From CAYZWU01 sp964482235 (GTDB taxonomy: Bacteria; Planctomycetota; B15-G4; CAYZWU01): a stretch of DNA of 64,000 nucleotides. The translations under genes were made by a program, and so were the position numbers. The notes beneath the pieces were generated by a model that made no database searches, was not told the origin of the DNA, and saw only the letters and a program-made list of their open reading frames with translations. The stretch spans positions 21,565 to 85,564 of the forward strand of contig CAYZWU010000020.1 in assembly GCA_964482235.1 (NCBI GenBank), given 5' to 3'. Numbering within the stretch: the stretch's first letter is position 1; every line of letters starts with the position of its first letter. Of the stretch, positions 8,886-17,812 are shown in pieces.

Positions 8886-9731
8886 CTCCCTCAGAACCAC
8901 GTAGAGGCGGCAACCCTCCTTCTTGACGGCAAGGTCGTCCTCCGTCTCGACTTCGATCGAGAAGAACTCCTGCAGCTCGTCGAGGTGTCCCGGTGGATCG
9001 AGCCGGTTCTCCTTTTCCTCCACGTAGAGGCGCAGCGGATCGAGCGGGGGGCATTCCTCGAGGAGGAGATCGGCCGAGGCGAGCAGGGACCGCGCCGTCT
9101 CATCGAGTTTTCGGACGAGTTCGTCGAGCCTCGCATCCCGCGCTTTGGACACGATCCGCCTCTCGACGTAGTAGAGGCCCAGACCTTCCACCCGTCCCGT
9201 GCCGCAATCGTCGAGCTTCTCGTGGATCGCCAGGCACTCCTCTTCCACATCGCACACGTACTTCTCGTAAGAATCGAGAGAAAGCGCCGCCTGGTGCTTC
9301 TTGTCGATGTAGCTCAGCTTCTCGTCGCAGCAGGCAGGACAGAACCACGGCCGGCCTGCGTCCGGTGACCCCGGCTCGATCCTCTCGTGGTTCGAGAAGG
9401 GAAAGAACTTCGCTGCCATTCGCTGATACGCCTCGCGATAGGAATACGAAGATCTGTCCCTGTTCCGGTCGTGGAAGGAGGAGATATCGCTGCGGGAACC
9501 CGGCATCAGCTCCTCGTCATGGCGGTGGCAGTAGTGAAAAAGATCCTGGATCTCCGCCTGCTCCATCGTCCCGATTGCGTGCCTGTTCGTGAAATCCTCC
9601 CAGACCTTCTCCTGCCAGTGGAGAAGGCGGCTTCGGCAGGTCGGATTCCGATGCAGCGCCTCCATGAAACGATCCAGAGTGGCGGCGTCGACAAAACCGG
9701 CGAACTGCTTTCTGATCTTTTTCTTGTCCAC
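8823..9731 (-). CDS. Hypothetical protein with a Cys-rich central segment
   Basis: About 302 aa if it starts at the GTG with AAGGAG nine bases upstream; an ATG at 9773 would add 14 residues. I do not recognise the family. The N-terminal third is helical and charged (KKKIRKQFAGFVDAATLDRF). A central WFCPACCDEK, followed ~30 residues later by YVCDVEEEC and DDCGTG, could bind a metal. The C-terminal half is predicted helical (LDELVRKLDETARSLLASAD). There is no signal peptide or membrane segment, so it is probably cytoplasmic. It lies 71 bases downstream of the thioredoxin/TPR gene on the same strand and probably shares its transcript. The 3' end overlaps the PPC gene convergently. Confidence 0.7.
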   Translation of the reverse strand: MDKKKIRKQFAGFVDAATLDRFMEALHRNPTCRSRLLHWQEKVWEDFTNRHAIGTMEQAEIQDLFHYCHRHDEELMPGSRSDISSFHDRNRDRSSYSYREAYQRMAAKFFPFSNHERIEPGSPDAGRPWFCPACCDEKLSYIDKKHQAALSLDSYEKYVCDVEEECLAIHEKLDDCGTGRVEGLGLYYVERRIVSKARDARLDELVRKLDETARSLLASADLLLEECPPLDPLRLYVEEKENRLDPPGHLDELQEFFSIEVETEDDLAVKKEGCRLYVVLRELWDEIRASNYLKGNGRQDAE

Positions 9732-9802
9732 ACTCTTCTCCTTGGAGAACGGGAATGCGGTATCGAGCCGCAATCGAACGAGAGACCGGTCAAGCCTGCG
9801 AT

Positions 9803-12079
9803 CTACCGTCCGCCGCCCGGCGGACGGCCGCGCCCCTGTCCTCTTCTACCCCTGAAGTTCCGCCTCGGGCCTTCGCCCTCGTAAGCCGGAAGGCGAAGGA
9901 GTTCGGGATCGAGGCTGGCCATCGCCGCCTCGAGCCTGGCTACGAGATCGTCGCGCTTCTTTTCCTTCAATCGCTGCAGCAGCATCTTGGCCGTGTCGAC
10001 GGGCGAGATGCCGAGTCCGTCCATGGTGGCCGCTGCATCTGGTTTCTTCGCGAAGCAGAGCAGTATCTCCTCGAGCGCCTTCTCGTGATCTCCCCGCTCG
10101 TAGGCAAGCCGCGCCCGCCCGGCCAGCGCCAGGGCCACGTAATGATCAGCCGTCTCCCTGGAAGGAGGATTGACCTCCACGCTGCGCCCGTAATGGGCGA
10201 TGGCGCGATCATAGGCTGCCAACGCCTTCGACTCGCTGCCGCGGCGGCGGAAGAACTCGGCCGTGACGAGAGAGGCATACCCGGCGAACCACTCGAGGTG
10301 AAGGCCGTTCTCCCTCTCGCGGAGCATCGTCTCGTAGGCAGCCTCGAGCCCGGCGACGCCCTTCTCCCTCAGGATGCGGCCGCGCAGCCTGTCATGGAGG
10401 ATCCATGAATCGGGAAAGCGGACAAGCCCCTGATCGAGAATCCTGGCCGCCTGCCCGGAAGCGCCGAGGAGCTTGAGGAAATCGTAATGAGTGGCCACGT
10501 GGATGTCCGTCCCCCGCGGGTGGCGGTCGAGCACCGAGTAGGCCGTGTGCAGATCGGTGAGCCACTGCCCGGTCCCCTCGAAGGCCCGCGACCAGGAGCT
10601 CCAGTCCCGCTTGTCGCGCACCGCCTCGGCGATGGACTCCCGCCGCGCCCTGGCAAAGAGCTCGAGCACGGCCATCGCTTCCCACCCCGCCTCGCCCGGC
10701 GGCAAGGCGCTTACGGCAGCCTCGGCCCGGGGATAGGAGTCGTCGATCTCGTCGAGATAATAATGAGAAAGCGCGATGATCGCATCGACACGCCAGCTCT
10801 TCTCTCCCAGCTCCTCGGCCGCGCGAGCCGTGTGGCGCGCATCCATCAGGAGCGACTGTCGGAACTCCTTGTCCGTGCCGGACTGCTCGACGGCAAAGGC
10901 GAGAAACGAGCCGGCAAGATCGACGTGCAGCCCGGGATCGCCGGACTCGAGAACCTTGTCCTGGCCCGCGATCCGTTCTTCATGGACCGCGATGCCGATG
11001 GGAGCGGCCGGCGATTCGCTGTTCTCGAGAGCCTGCGTCCAGCCGTCCACGTCGATCACGCTCGACCGGTTGGCCAGCCCCCTGTGCACCACGGCCATCA
11101 TCCGCGCCTTGGGAGCCGATTCGCCCAGCCGCGCCAGAGCCCCGACAAGGGCGCTGCGCTCGGCCGGCTCCATGGGAACGCGGAGCGCCTCGGTGATGAG
11201 ATCGAAGGCATTGGCCGACTCGATATTGACCAGCGCCTCCCGGGCCAGGCGGCTCATCTCCACGTCGAAGCCGAAGACCGCCAGGCGCAGCAGGTCGACC
11301 TGTGCCGCCTCGCCGTGTTCCCTCGCCGCCTGGAGAAGCGACCGCCGCAACGCGCTGTCGCCCGCGGCATAGGCCTCCTCCACGGCGAGCCGGTCGCGGA
11401 TATCGCGGCTGGCAACCCTCTCGACGATCGGCCTGTCGCCCCGGACGACCGTGTTCGGTACGGTCTCCCGGTTGTCTATACCGTTTCGGATCGTCTCGAA
11501 GACCGAATCCGTATCGAAGGCATAGTAGACGTCGTAGGTCTCCTGGCCGTCGAGCTCGACACCCACGTGGCGCGGAGCGATCCGCTTGCCGTCGAAGAAC
11601 TCCTTGTAGAGTCCGGGCTCGATGGCGATATGCTCGCCGCAGGTGACGCTTCCGAAGCGGGGACAGAGTATCCGCCGTCCCTGGGCGTCGTAGTCGCGCG
11701 GGTTGTGCCGGTAGACCGAAGCGATCACGCAGACGTATGGCTCGTAGAGCTTCGCCGTATCGGGCTGGCGGTAGCGGACGCCGGCGTAATGCTCCGACGC
11801 GATTTCACCGTCCATGTTCACGCAGACGAGGATCGGCTTGCCCGTTTCGCGCGAAACGGCCAGCGCGTCCTCCCAGGTGCGCTGCCAGGTGATCAGGCAG
11901 GGACGCTTCCAGTCCCCGGCCGTGGGGGCCGACCAGATCTGCTCCCGGGTCGGGCGGTCGCCGGTGCGGTCCTGGCCCGCCAAGTCGGTAGCGAGAAGAG
12001 ACAGGAGCAGCACGAAAGCGAAGAGGAGCGGAAAGAAACGTTGCTGGATCGATAATGCGTAAAGACGAGATTTTGACAC
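9803..12079 (-). CDS. Exported protein with thioredoxin-like N-terminus and TPR-type repeats
   Basis: 758 aa starting at GTG 12079, with GAGG six bases upstream; a TTG at 12121 is the alternative. A signal peptide (FFPLLFAFVLLLSLLATDLA) precedes a thioredoxin-like region (WEDALAVSRETGKPILVCVN, then EHYAGVRYRQPD), resembling DUF255-type folds but without a CxxC pair, so redox activity is doubtful. The middle is HEAT-like helical repeats (ARLGESAPKARMMAVVHRG) and the C-terminal half TPR-like (LTDLHTAYSVLDRHPRGTDI, AAYDRAIAHYGRSVEVNP). The extreme C-terminus is Arg/Gly-rich (RGRRGQGRGRPPGGGR). It is divergent from the Bat operon across a ~130-bp promoter region. A periplasmic scaffold role is likely but inferred. 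Confidence 0.7.
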   Translation of the reverse strand: MSKSRLYALSIQQRFFPLLFAFVLLLSLLATDLAGQDRTGDRPTREQIWSAPTAGDWKRPCLITWQRTWEDALAVSRETGKPILVCVNMDGEIASEHYAGVRYRQPDTAKLYEPYVCVIASVYRHNPRDYDAQGRRILCPRFGSVTCGEHIAIEPGLYKEFFDGKRIAPRHVGVELDGQETYDVYYAFDTDSVFETIRNGIDNRETVPNTVVRGDRPIVERVASRDIRDRLAVEEAYAAGDSALRRSLLQAAREHGEAAQVDLLRLAVFGFDVEMSRLAREALVNIESANAFDLITEALRVPMEPAERSALVGALARLGESAPKARMMAVVHRGLANRSSVIDVDGWTQALENSESPAAPIGIAVHEERIAGQDKVLESGDPGLHVDLAGSFLAFAVEQSGTDKEFRQSLLMDARHTARAAEELGEKSWRVDAIIALSHYYLDEIDDSYPRAEAAVSALPPGEAGWEAMAVLELFARARRESIAEAVRDKRDWSSWSRAFEGTGQWLTDLHTAYSVLDRHPRGTDIHVATHYDFLKLLGASGQAARILDQGLVRFPDSWILHDRLRGRILREKGVAGLEAAYETMLRERENGLHLEWFAGYASLVTAEFFRRRGSESKALAAYDRAIAHYGRSVEVNPPSRETADHYVALALAGRARLAYERGDHEKALEEILLCFAKKPDAAATMDGLGISPVDTAKMLLQRLKEKKRDDLVARLEAAMASLDPELLRLPAYEGEGPRRNFRGRRGQGRGRPPGGGR

Positions 12080-12152
12080 GGCTAACCTCAAGCTGTAGAT
12101 TGTCCATTTCAAAAGAATCAAATTATCGTGATACAGCGGCTATGGCAAGCTG

Positions 12153-12180
12153 TTTCAAAGCGCTTTCATCTCGATACTAT
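12153..12180 (+). promoter_or_regulatory. Candidate sigma-70-type promoter for the Bat operon
   Basis: TTTCAA (12153-12158) and TACTAT (12175-12180) are 16 bases apart and lie ~30 bases upstream of the MoxR start codon, in the short AT-richer gap between two divergent transcription units. The match to consensus is moderate. Confidence 0.3.
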
Positions 12181-12208
12181 ATATGTCTGTAATCGAGGAG
12201 CAACAGCC

Positions 12209-13198
12209 ATGACCGATCCGACTTCCGTGACGGGCGAGATCCAGGAAAAGAGCGCCGTTCTCCACGGCCTGATCGAGGAAGTGGAGAAAGTGATCGTGGG
12301 TCAGAGGCCTCTTCTCGAAAGCCTGCTCATCGGTCTCCTGGCTGACGGACACGTGCTGCTCGAAGGGGTTCCCGGCCTTGCCAAGTCGCTGGCCGTGCAG
12401 TCCGTTGCCGCCGCGCTGGGCGGGCAGTTCCGGCGTATCCAGTTCACGCCCGACCTTCTGCCGTCCGACCTGCTCGGCACGCAGGTCTACAACCCGAAGA
12501 CGGGCGACTGGTCTGTTCGCGAGGGACCGATCTTCAGCAACATCGTTCTTGCCGACGAGATCAACCGCGCCCCGGCCAAGGTGCAGTCCGCATTGCTCGA
12601 GGCGATGCAGGAGCGCCAGGTCTCCCTCTCCGGCGAGACCAGACGCCTTCCCGCTCCCTTCCTCGTTCTGGCCACGCAGAATCCCATCGATCAGGAAGGC
12701 ACATACCCCCTGCCCGAGGCGCAGGTCGACCGGTTCATGCTCAAGGTCCTGGTCGACTACCCGGACAGGGACGAGGAGATGGTGATCGTCGAAAGAATGG
12801 CCACCACGGGAAGCAAGCCCGCAGCCGGCGAGGTCGCCACTCTGGAGCAGATCGAGGCGGCGCGGCAGCTCCTCGACCGCATCCATCTGGACGAGAAGGT
12901 CCTCGGCTACCTGGTCGATCTGGTGAGCGCCACGCGCCGGCCGCAGGAGTTCGGGCTTCCCGAACTGCAGCCGCTCATCCTCTACGGAGCCTCGCCGCGC
13001 GCCTCCATCGCTCTCACCCTGGCGGGACGTGCACGGGCCTTTCTCGAGGGCCGCGCCTTCGTGACTCCCCAGGACATCAAGTCGATCGGCATGGATGTGC
13101 TGCGCCACCGGGTGATCACCACCTACGAGGCCGAGGCCGAGGGGCTGGAGTCCGTTGACCTGATCCAGAAGATATTCGACACCGTGCCGGTGCCTTAG
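12209..13198 (+). CDS. moxR: MoxR-family AAA+ ATPase
   Basis: 329 aa. Walker A is GVPGLAKS (residues 53-60), Walker B lies in IVLADEINRAPAKVQSALLE (~residue 111), and sensor/arginine-finger elements are visible in LATQNPIDQEGTYPLPEAQ. This matches the MoxR group of AAA+ chaperone-like ATPases, which act with VWA-domain proteins in assembling or activating envelope complexes. The ATG is chosen because GAGGAG sits nine bases upstream. It is the first gene of an eight-gene cluster with DUF58, VWA and TPR proteins, the aerotolerance (Bat) arrangement, and is followed by the DUF58 gene after 13 bases. Confidence 0.93.
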   Translation: MTDPTSVTGEIQEKSAVLHGLIEEVEKVIVGQRPLLESLLIGLLADGHVLLEGVPGLAKSLAVQSVAAALGGQFRRIQFTPDLLPSDLLGTQVYNPKTGDWSVREGPIFSNIVLADEINRAPAKVQSALLEAMQERQVSLSGETRRLPAPFLVLATQNPIDQEGTYPLPEAQVDRFMLKVLVDYPDRDEEMVIVERMATTGSKPAAGEVATLEQIEAARQLLDRIHLDEKVLGYLVDLVSATRRPQEFGLPELQPLILYGASPRASIALTLAGRARAFLEGRAFVTPQDIKSIGMDVLRHRVITTYEAEAEGLESVDLIQKIFDTVPVP

Positions 13199-13211
13199 CT
13201 GCGGGGGACGG

Positions 13212-14129
13212 ATGGCAGAGGATCTTGAACAAGAACTACCAGAGCTGCTCGCCGAGGTCCGCCGGATCGAGGTGCAGAGCACCCGGCTCGTCACGGAGCT
13301 GATGGCCGGCGGATACAGCTCCGTGTTCCGCGGCCAGGGCATCGAGTTCGACGAGGTCCGCGAGTACGTCGAGGGCGATGATCCCAGGGCCGTGGACTGG
13401 AACGTGACAGCCCGCATGGGCCGGCCGTACATCAAGAAGTACGTGGACGAACGGGAACTGACCGTCCTCTTCCTCTTCGACCTCTCCGCATCGATGGCCG
13501 GAGGCTTCGGTCCCTGGTCGGCCAGGCAGATGGCGGCGCGCATTGCGGCCTGCCTCGCCTTCTCTGCCCAGGCGAACAACGACAAGGTCGGCATGATCGC
13601 CTTCAGCCGGCAGGTGGACAGGTACGTGCCGCCGGCCAAGGGGGTTACCCACGTCCTGCGCATCATCCGCGACTGCCTGGCCCTGCCCGGATCGAGCGAC
13701 CGCACCAACCTGGCTGCCGGCCTGGAGTTCGCCTCGAGCGTGGTGCGGCGCCGCGCCGTCCTCTTCCTGGTCTCCGACTTCCTGGCCGACGACGGCTGGA
13801 AGGAGACGATGACCCTCTGCGCCCGCCGGCATGACCTGATCGCCGTTCGCCTCCTGCTGCCCGAGCTGGCGCCGGCCGATGCGGGGCTCGTTCGTGTCCG
13901 CGACCCGGAGACGGGACGGGAAGCATTGATCGACTGGAAGAATCAACGCCTGCGCGCCGCCTATGCCGACCGCGTGGAGAGCTGGCGCGCCCGGGTCACG
14001 GCGGAGCTGCGCCGCGCCAAGGTCGACCTGATGGATGTCCCGCTGCCCCGCGAGCCGGACAAGGAAGCCGTGGTGCGCCCGATCCTCGAGTTCTTCCGCA
14101 TGCGCGAGAAGCGGGGAGCGAAGCGATGA
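13212..14129 (+). CDS. DUF58 domain protein (VWA-like)
   Basis: 305 aa, no signal peptide, soluble. The DUF58 signature is clear: GQGIEFDEVREYVEGDDPR, then DWNVTARMGRPYIKKYVDE, followed by a VWA-like fold with a MIDAS-type FLFDLSASM (D-x-S-x-S). DUF58 proteins are the regular partner of MoxR ATPases and presumably link the ATPase to the membrane VWA proteins encoded downstream. The stop overlaps the start of the next gene by four bases, so translational coupling is likely. Confidence 0.9.
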   Translation: MAEDLEQELPELLAEVRRIEVQSTRLVTELMAGGYSSVFRGQGIEFDEVREYVEGDDPRAVDWNVTARMGRPYIKKYVDERELTVLFLFDLSASMAGGFGPWSARQMAARIAACLAFSAQANNDKVGMIAFSRQVDRYVPPAKGVTHVLRIIRDCLALPGSSDRTNLAAGLEFASSVVRRRAVLFLVSDFLADDGWKETMTLCARRHDLIAVRLLLPELAPADAGLVRVRDPETGREALIDWKNQRLRAAYADRVESWRARVTAELRRAKVDLMDVPLPREPDKEAVVRPILEFFRMREKRGAKR

Positions 14130-15061
14130 CCTGGGCCGTGCTCATCATGCTCCTTCTTCTCCCGACGCCGACCGTGAGCCGCGACACTCTCCCTCCGGAC
14201 GGCGATCTAGAACTGCGTCTTTTTACCTCCCGGGAGGAGGTGGAGCTGGGTTTGGCGTTCCTCGTCACGATCGAGCGCCGATGGATGAACGACCTGATCC
14301 CCGAGGAGTGCCGCGCCGAGATCCTGGCGCCCCTCTTCGCTCGGCTGATCGAATCGGAGCGACGGGAGAAAGGCGGCGTCACCGAGGAGGTTCTCACATT
14401 CAGCTGCCACGCCTTCAGCCTCGACGGGATCGTCATCGCGGCGCCTTCCTTCACGGCCCGGCCACGGAGCGGCGGACCGGCCAGGACCGTTCAGGGAAAT
14501 CGCCTGGCGATTGCGGTCAAGCCCCTTCTCGATCCCGCCGATCCCGGACCCGCCGAGCTGCCCGGAAGGATGCTGCAGGAGCCTGCCTCAACGGCGACCT
14601 GGCCGATCGGTGCCGCGATTCTTGCGGCCTTCCTGGTTCTGCTCTATCCGATCGTGCGCCGAAGGAGCAGGCAGGGGAAGAAAGAGCGATCTTCTCCGCC
14701 CGTCCCTCCCTTCGAGACGGCGATGCAGCGCCTGGAACGGCTGCGCGAGGCGCTGCCGGCAACGATGGATGAGATGGAGAGGTTTTTCGTCGAGGCGTCG
14801 GAGATGATGCGCGAGTACCTGGCCCGGCGCTACAGCCTCCCGGCCCTGGAGAGAACAACGGAGGAGCTTCTGGTTTCGCCCTGGGGACGGTCGATGATGG
14901 ACAGCGATCACGGGCGGGACCTGGCCGAGATCCTGCGCACCTGCGACGCCGTCAAGTTCGGAGGGCCCCTGCCGGACGAGGCCGGCTGCACCCGTCTGCT
15001 CGACAGGGCGTCCCTGTTCCTGCGCCGCACGAAGCCGGCTGAAGGGACGGAATCGAAATGA
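14126..15061 (+). CDS. DUF4381-like / BatD-like membrane protein of the Bat operon
   Basis: 311 aa. An N-terminal signal or anchor (WAVLIMLLLLPTPTVS) precedes a beta-rich extracytoplasmic region (~20-150) that resembles short BatD-type domains (TFSCHAFSLDGIVIAAPSF). A membrane helix (IGAAILAAFLVLLYPIV) and a cytoplasmic helical tail (EMERFFVEASEMMREYLARR) follow. The tail and position between the DUF58 and VWA genes fit the DUF4381-type component of these operons. Sequence identity to characterised members is not assessable here. Start and stop each overlap a neighbour by four bases. Confidence 0.72.
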   Translation: MTWAVLIMLLLLPTPTVSRDTLPPDGDLELRLFTSREEVELGLAFLVTIERRWMNDLIPEECRAEILAPLFARLIESERREKGGVTEEVLTFSCHAFSLDGIVIAAPSFTARPRSGGPARTVQGNRLAIAVKPLLDPADPGPAELPGRMLQEPASTATWPIGAAILAAFLVLLYPIVRRRSRQGKKERSSPPVPPFETAMQRLERLREALPATMDEMERFFVEASEMMREYLARRYSLPALERTTEELLVSPWGRSMMDSDHGRDLAEILRTCDAVKFGGPLPDEAGCTRLLDRASLFLRRTKPAEGTESK

Positions 15062-16086
15062 GCGGGCTCTTTGAAACGATCACCGGTCTTGCCCTGCTCG
15101 ATCCCTGGCTCCTTCTCCTGATCCTACTCGTTCCCGCAATGCTCTGGTTCCGGCGCCGGCGCGGCAGCCCGGCCGTGCTCTTCGCTCCAGGAGAATTCCT
15201 GGACAAGGATCCGGATCAAGAGATGGCTCCCCTGAAGAGCTTTCGATCATGGCGCAGCCGCCTCCACCGGCTGCCCCGGGCTCTCCAGGTCGCTGCACTC
15301 CTCCTCGTGATTCTCGCCCTGGCGCGTCCGGTGCGGCGCGAGCCGATCCCTCTCGAAACCGAGGGGATCGACATTCTTCTCTGCCTCGACATCTCGTCGT
15401 CCATGACGCGAAACGACCTCGACCCGCAGAAGAGCCGGCTCGACCTGGCCCGATCGGCGGCGGCGCGGTTCATCGCCGGGCGGCCGAACGACCGCGTCGG
15501 ATTGATCTCCTTTGCCCGCTACCCTGACATCCTCTGTCCGCTCACCCTCGACCACGATGCGCTGGATACGCTCCTCTCGCGGGTGACGACGGTGGAGAAC
15601 GACGGTCCCGAGGACGCCACCGGCATCGGCACCGCCGTGGCGCTGGCGGCCCGGATCCTCAGCCGAAGCGAATCGGACTCCAGGGTCGTCATTCTCCTGA
15701 CTGACGGCGAGGAGAACGTGGCCACGACCCTGACTCCCGACGAGATCGCGCCGATCCATGCGGCCCAGCTCTGCGAGGAGTTCGGAATCCGCGTCTACTC
15801 GATTGCCGCCGGAGTGGGCAATCCCGACCAGTCGGGAGGGTGGATTCCCCTCGACACGAGCCAGATCGAAAACCTGTCCGAGAAGACAGGGGGCCGCTTC
15901 TTCACCGCGCGGGACGCCGGGGCGGTGGCAAAGGTCTACGACAACATCGACGCGCTGGAAAAGGTCGAGCTCCAGGTGTCGCGCTACAAGGTCGAGGAGA
16001 GGTTTCTCCCCTTCCTGATCGCCGCCATTGCGCTCATGCTTGCCGGGCGATTCCTGCGCTCCTCCTTCCTGGAGGTGCTGCCATGA
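15058..16086 (+). CDS. batA: BatA-like VWA domain membrane protein
   Basis: 342 aa. Two N-terminal membrane helices (LLDPWLLLLILLVPAMLWF and ALQVAALLLVILALARPV) precede a VWA domain with an intact MIDAS motif, LCLDISSSMTRNDL (D-x-S-x-S), and the later metal-site residues in DGPEDATGIGTAVALAARI and LLTDGEEN. A C-terminal membrane helix (FLPFLIAAIALMLAGRFL) closes the protein. This is the standard BatA architecture. In Bacteroides the Bat proteins are linked to oxygen tolerance; the mechanism is not established. The stop overlaps the start of the BatB-like gene. Confidence 0.88.
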   Translation: MSGLFETITGLALLDPWLLLLILLVPAMLWFRRRRGSPAVLFAPGEFLDKDPDQEMAPLKSFRSWRSRLHRLPRALQVAALLLVILALARPVRREPIPLETEGIDILLCLDISSSMTRNDLDPQKSRLDLARSAAARFIAGRPNDRVGLISFARYPDILCPLTLDHDALDTLLSRVTTVENDGPEDATGIGTAVALAARILSRSESDSRVVILLTDGEENVATTLTPDEIAPIHAAQLCEEFGIRVYSIAAGVGNPDQSGGWIPLDTSQIENLSEKTGGRFFTARDAGAVAKVYDNIDALEKVELQVSRYKVEERFLPFLIAAIALMLAGRFLRSSFLEVLP

Positions 16087-17090
16087 ACCCGAGCGAGCTG
16101 TTCATCCTGCCCGAGGCGTTGCCGGTGTTGCTCCTCGTTCCTTTCCTCTGGATCCTGCTGCGCCGCCTCGATCGCGACGGGGAGAAGCGCCTCCTCAGCC
16201 TGATCGGCCCTGTCGTGAAGCGCCTCGCTCCCGAGCTGCACCTCAGGGAACGCCGTCTCGGCCGATGGCTCGCGGCCGCCGCGTTCCTCCTGGCCGTCGT
16301 CGCCCTGCTGCAGCCCGTTGCCGGCTCGGGAGGACCGACGATGGAGCTGCGCGGCGGCGACGTCCTGGTCTGCCTCGACGTCTCCCGCTCGATGCTGGCC
16401 GGCGACACCGCGCCGTCGAGGCTCGAGCGGGCGAAGCAGGAGATCTCCTTGATGGCCGACCATCTCCGCGGCGGCCGTCTCGGCCTCGTTGCCTTTGCCG
16501 GAGAAGCGGAGCTGATTTCGCCGCTGACCGGGGACATGGATTCGTACCTGTCCCTTCTCGAGAAGACGGATCCCCTCTCCGTCCGTCTCGGCGGCACGGA
16601 TCTGGGCGTTGCCCTCGAGACGGCGCTCCGCTTCCTGGACGATGCGTCGTGGAGCACCAAGACCGTTCTGCTGATCACCGACGGCGAGGATCTGGAAGGA
16701 CGCGGGCAGCTCGCGGCGGAAAAATGCCGCGAGCAGGGAGTGACGGTGCACTGTGTCGGGATCGGCTCCGAAGCGGGCAGCAAGATCGTGATCGACTCGG
16801 AGGGCGAGGAGTCGTTCCTCCTCGACCGGACGGGCATCGAGGTTGTCACGTCGCTTCGCAGCCAATCGCTCGGCCGCCTGGCCGCGACCACGGGCGGTCT
16901 TTACAGGGAAGCGGGCGCGCGGTCGACGCCCATTGTGGATCTGTACGAGGAGGAAATCGTTCCGAAGGCGCAGAGCACCTTCGAGTCCGAGGAGCGCCGC
17001 AGGCAGGGCAACCGCTACCAGTGGCCGCTGCTCGTCGCCTTCCTCCTCTGGTTGATGGAACTCGGATTGACGGACCGGATGAAGAGATGA
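16083..17090 (+). CDS. batB: BatB-like VWA domain membrane protein
   Basis: 335 aa, with the same layout as its upstream neighbour: two N-terminal membrane helices (LPVLLLVPFLWILL and WLAAAAFLLAVVALLQPV), a VWA domain with MIDAS VCLDVSRSMLAGD, GGTDLGVALETALRFL and LITDGEDLEG, and a C-terminal hydrophobic segment (WPLLVAFLLWLMELGL). It probably pairs with BatA in the membrane. ATGA overlaps on both sides show tight coupling in the operon. Confidence 0.87.
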   Translation: MNPSELFILPEALPVLLLVPFLWILLRRLDRDGEKRLLSLIGPVVKRLAPELHLRERRLGRWLAAAAFLLAVVALLQPVAGSGGPTMELRGGDVLVCLDVSRSMLAGDTAPSRLERAKQEISLMADHLRGGRLGLVAFAGEAELISPLTGDMDSYLSLLEKTDPLSVRLGGTDLGVALETALRFLDDASWSTKTVLLITDGEDLEGRGQLAAEKCREQGVTVHCVGIGSEAGSKIVIDSEGEESFLLDRTGIEVVTSLRSQSLGRLAATTGGLYREAGARSTPIVDLYEEEIVPKAQSTFESEERRRQGNRYQWPLLVAFLLWLMELGLTDRMKR

Positions 17091-17812
17091 AGTACTTTCT
17101 GCCGCTCCTGCTGATCGCCGGCAGCTACGGTTTCTCCGAGGGTGTGGCCGCCTATCGCGAGGGCCGCTTCCAGGAATCGCTGAAGGCGTTCTCCGAGGCG
17201 GAGAGCGCCGCCGGTCATGGCGCGTCGGCCGAGCTGCTCTACAACAAGGCCCTGGCCGCCCTCGGCGCCGGGAATCTCCTCGAGGCCGAGACGGCGGCCG
17301 AGACGGCGGCGGCGCGGGGCGGAGAGGAATTCCGGGCGTTGCGCGACTTCCTGCTGGGGAACGCCGCCTTTGCGCGCTGCGAAAGAGCGGAGAAGGAGGC
17401 GGACAAATCCAACGCCAAGGTTTCCGCTCTCGACGAGGCGATCAGGCATGCCGGGAGGGCTGCCCGGTTCTGGCAGCAGGCTGCGGCGAGCCGGGCCGAC
17501 TGGCCGGAGGCGCGCCGCAACGCGGAGCGCGCGCTGCGCAAGCTCGATGACCTGGAGAAGAGGAAGGAGGAAAAGCGACTTCAGAAGCAGAAGGAGGAGG
17601 AAAAGAAGAAAGAGGCTCTTCCGCCGCCGCTCCAGCCTGAAAATCCCGGCAGCGACCAGAAGGTCCGGAAAGCGGCTCCCCTTGCGGAGGAGCTCCCCAC
17701 CGACATGGTTCTGCACCTGCTGGAGAAGCTCGAGGAAAAGGAAGAAGCGAAGCGCGACCTGCGCGGCAGGATGAAAGTGAAGAGAAAGACCGCTGTGGAG
17801 AAGGAATGGTGA
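17087..17812 (+). CDS. batC: BatC-like TPR protein
   Basis: 241 aa. A signal-like N-terminus (FLPLLLIAGSYG) is followed by TPR-type repeats (AAYREGRFQESLKAFSEAES, LLYNKALAALGAGNLLEAE) and then a highly charged Lys/Glu coiled-coil stretch (RKEEKRLQKQKEEEKKKEA), ending in helical EELPTDMVLHLLEKLEEKEE. TPR plus a charged tail is usual for BatC, thought to scaffold the VWA proteins. It overlaps the upstream gene by 4 bases and the downstream gene by 7. Confidence 0.78.
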   Translation: MKYFLPLLLIAGSYGFSEGVAAYREGRFQESLKAFSEAESAAGHGASAELLYNKALAALGAGNLLEAETAAETAAARGGEEFRALRDFLLGNAAFARCERAEKEADKSNAKVSALDEAIRHAGRAARFWQQAAASRADWPEARRNAERALRKLDDLEKRKEEKRLQKQKEEEKKKEALPPPLQPENPGSDQKVRKAAPLAEELPTDMVLHLLEKLEEKEEAKRDLRGRMKVKRKTAVEKEW

